A stretch of DNA of 64,000 bases from Sphingobium aromaticiconvertens. Lineage in GTDB: Bacteria > Pseudomonadota > Alphaproteobacteria > Sphingomonadales > Sphingomonadaceae. The stretch's first letter is position 1. Each line of letters opens with the position of its first letter. Location: NCBI RefSeq assembly GCF_037154075.1, contig NZ_JBANRJ010000001.1, positions 3,157,501 to 3,221,500 on the forward strand. Direction: 5' to 3'. Below the pieces are notes generated by a model. The model searched no databases. It was given only the letters and a program-made list of their open reading frames with translations, and had not been told where the DNA came from. Positions 62,352-64,000 of this stretch are shown piece after piece. A program made the position numbers and the translations under genes.

Positions 62352-62957
62352 GTGCAACAGGTTCGCGCAAAACTGGACTGGTTCAAGACAGTCATTCTGC
62401 CACAGGAGGCCGCGCTACGCGGTCGCCTGCGCCGTATATTACCATCCACCCATGAACTGGAGGATATGGTCGCAGAGGTTTTGACCCGCGCCTATGCCAC
62501 GGAAAATTGGGAGAATGTGACGACAGGTCGCGCCTACCTCTTCACCATCGCCCGCAACCTGGTGATCGACACCGCCCGCCGTAACAAGGTGGTCAGCTTT
62601 GAAACGATCGCCGACCTTGAACTCCTCCAGGGCGATCATAATGTGGAGGCGCAGCTTCATGCGCGGGAGGCACTTCGACAGGTCCAGACCATCGTCGATT
62701 CGCTGCCTACCCAGTGCCGCCGGGTCTTCATTCTGCGACGCGTACATGAAAAATCGATGCTGGAAATAGCGGACGAAATGTCTCTGTCCGTTTCTACAGT
62801 TGAAAAACATCTGGCCAAAGCCATCGGCATAGTTATGCGGGCCTGGGCAGAACGTGAGGAAACGGACTTCGAACGTGCAGGCGTCGGGACCAGGTTCAAG
62901 CTTAGAGGACAGGGAAGGGATCGAGGCACAGGCCGCGCGCCTGCTGGCCAGGCTTAA
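62352..62957 (+). CDS. ECF-type RNA polymerase sigma factor, FecI-like
   Basis: 201 residues from GTG 62352. Region 2 is HELEDMVAEVLTRAYATENW...GRAYLFTIARNLVIDTARRN and region 4 LPTQCRRVFILRRVHEKSMLEIADEMSLSVSTVEKHLAKAI. It directs genes under the control of the membrane-bound FecR-like partner encoded next. The last 104 bp overlap the FecR gene. A C-terminal GTRFKLRGQGRDRG tail is low-complexity and may be read-through of the overlap. Confidence 0.88.
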   Translation: MQQVRAKLDWFKTVILPQEAALRGRLRRILPSTHELEDMVAEVLTRAYATENWENVTTGRAYLFTIARNLVIDTARRNKVVSFETIADLELLQGDHNVEAQLHAREALRQVQTIVDSLPTQCRRVFILRRVHEKSMLEIADEMSLSVSTVEKHLAKAIGIVMRAWAEREETDFERAGVGTRFKLRGQGRDRGTGRAPAGQA

Positions 62958-63894
62958 CAGCGCGCCAAGCCCGCAGGACGAAGCGGAAATATGCGCGTGG
63001 ATAGAGGCTGATCCGCGCCACGCCGTTGCCTTTGCCCGTGCCGAAATGGGCTGGGACGCGGCCGAGCGACTGAAATCCAGCGCGGCCGACGTCACCCTGC
63101 CGCCGCCAGAAACGATCATCAGCGAAGAAGATCAGCGGCGCATATCCCGCAACATCATGATCGCGGCCGGCATCGCCATACTGCTATTCATCGTCGCCGC
63201 GGTCGTCACCGTCCGCACATTCAGCGGCGTCGACCGTTATGAAACCGCCATCGGCGAGATACGGGACGTCGCCCTTGCCGACGGATCGGTGCTACACCTC
63301 AACAGCGACAGCGAAGCCGAGGTGCGATTCACCGATAATGGCCGAAAGGTCCGCATCATGAAGGGGGAAGCGTCCTTCGAGGTCGCCCACGACACCCTCC
63401 GCCCGTTTGAGGTAGAGGTGCGTTCGGCCGTGATTCGCGCGGTGGGCACAGCCTTCAACATCCGTATGCGAACAGCGCTGGTCGAATTGACGGTAACGCA
63501 CGGCAGCGTATCCGTGCGCTGCGGCGCGAGTGCGCTGCGGAAGGTCGCCGCCGGGAACGGCGCGGTGATTCAGCCACGCGCCATCACACTCACCAGCCTT
63601 GGCCCCCGGCTGGTCAGCCAGCGCACCGCCTGGCGAGAGCAGATGATCGAGATGGACGGCGAAACCGTCGAACAGGCGGCCAGCGAATTCAACCGCTACC
63701 GCACGGCGCCAATCCTGATCGGCGACACCCGCGTCTCTGCGCTGCGGCTGGGTGGACGTTTTCGTACCACCGACAGCCAGGAATTCCTCTCCGCGCTCCA
63801 GGCGAGCCTGCCCGTCCGCGCAGTGAAGGGGGAGGATGGTTCGGTGATGCTGCTCTACCGCGACTCGGCGGATGGAGGCGGCAATAGTCCCTAG
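62854..63894 (+). CDS. FecR family anti-sigma/regulatory protein
   Basis: 346 residues from GTG 62854. An N-terminal FecR_N (DUF4880) segment (QAARLLARLNSAPSPQDEAEICAWIEADPRHAVAFARAE) is followed by one membrane helix (about 100-120), the periplasmic FecR domain (LADGSVLHLNSDSEAEVRFTDNGRKVRIMKGEASFEVAHD), and a C-terminal DUF4974-like part. It transmits a surface signal to the ECF sigma encoded upstream. Its stop overlaps the stop of the next, convergent gene. No FecA-like receptor follows within the window. Confidence 0.9.
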   Translation: MRKRTSNVQASGPGSSLEDREGIEAQAARLLARLNSAPSPQDEAEICAWIEADPRHAVAFARAEMGWDAAERLKSSAADVTLPPPETIISEEDQRRISRNIMIAAGIAILLFIVAAVVTVRTFSGVDRYETAIGEIRDVALADGSVLHLNSDSEAEVRFTDNGRKVRIMKGEASFEVAHDTLRPFEVEVRSAVIRAVGTAFNIRMRTALVELTVTHGSVSVRCGASALRKVAAGNGAVIQPRAITLTSLGPRLVSQRTAWREQMIEMDGETVEQAASEFNRYRTAPILIGDTRVSALRLGGRFRTTDSQEFLSALQASLPVRAVKGEDGSVMLLYRDSADGGGNSP

Positions 63895-64000
63895 GCCAGC
63901 AGGTCGCGCACCATCTCCGGCACCAACAGGCTGGCTGCACCCAAACGCGTTTCCTCAAAATAGATACTGCCCGCCGACGGGTCCAGATTGAGTTCCAAAG
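63891..64000 (-). CDS. partial protein C-terminus, unrecognised
   Basis: The last 35 residues of a minus-strand gene are visible, ending in LLVPEMVRDLLA and TAG at 63891-63893. Its 3' end overlaps the FecR stop by 3 bases. There is too little to identify the family. Confidence 0.4.
   Translation of the reverse strand, partial: LELNLDPSAGSIYFEETRLGAASLLVPEMVRDLLA

Overview
The window looks like chromosomal DNA of a sphingomonad (Sphingobium/Novosphingobium/Sphingomonas type alphaproteobacterium). This rests on the high GC content, the gene order glnB-glnA, JAMM protease-rluD-rpoH and clpX-clpP-GT2-tig-tRNA-Leu, a ChpT-type histidine phosphotransferase, TonB receptors, and a dense catabolic cluster rich in SDRs, Rieske oxygenases and acyl-CoA enzymes. 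Species identity cannot be fixed from the sequence alone.

Region 1 (1 to about 43,500) is one large accessory catabolic cluster. It holds four crotonases, eight short-chain dehydrogenases, four acyl-CoA dehydrogenase-type proteins, two Rieske oxygenase alpha subunits with one small Rieske ferredoxin, a cytochrome P450, an old yellow enzyme, a fumarate reductase/ketosteroid dehydrogenase-type flavoprotein, an SCP-x-type thiolase with an HMG-CoA-synthase-like/DUF35 fusion, a MaoC hydratase, a CitE-type lyase, two thioesterases, five NTF2-fold small proteins (one of limonene-epoxide-hydrolase type), three APH-fold phosphotransferases, two MFS transporters, one TonB receptor and two MarR regulators. 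The likely logic is outer-membrane uptake (TonB receptor), inner-membrane uptake (MFS), oxygenation (P450, Rieske enzymes), redox and isomerisation of the ring or skeleton (SDR, OYE, flavoprotein, NTF2 proteins), then CoA-dependent beta-oxidation and retro-aldol or thiolytic cleavage. A polycyclic or alicyclic substrate such as a steroid or terpenoid is plausible, but the substrate is not shown by the sequence. Most divergent promoters in this region carry variants of one 20-bp palindrome, ATAGTATG-N4-CATAYTAT, so the cluster looks like a single regulon.

Region 2 (about 43,700 to 44,160) is a decayed GMC oxidoreductase remnant marking the edge of the accessory region.

Region 3 (44,178 to 64,000) is mostly core: a CinA-like protein, map, glnB-glnA with an NtrC/sigma54-like upstream region, a small islet with a methyltransferase and a palindromic repeat, chpT, a JAMM protease, rluD, rpoH, a cupin lipoprotein, mtgA, a second TonB receptor, clpX, clpP, a GT2 glycosyltransferase, tig, tRNA-Leu(TAG), a small proline-rich protein, and an ECF sigma/FecR pair. 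A partial unrecognised gene ends the window on the minus strand.
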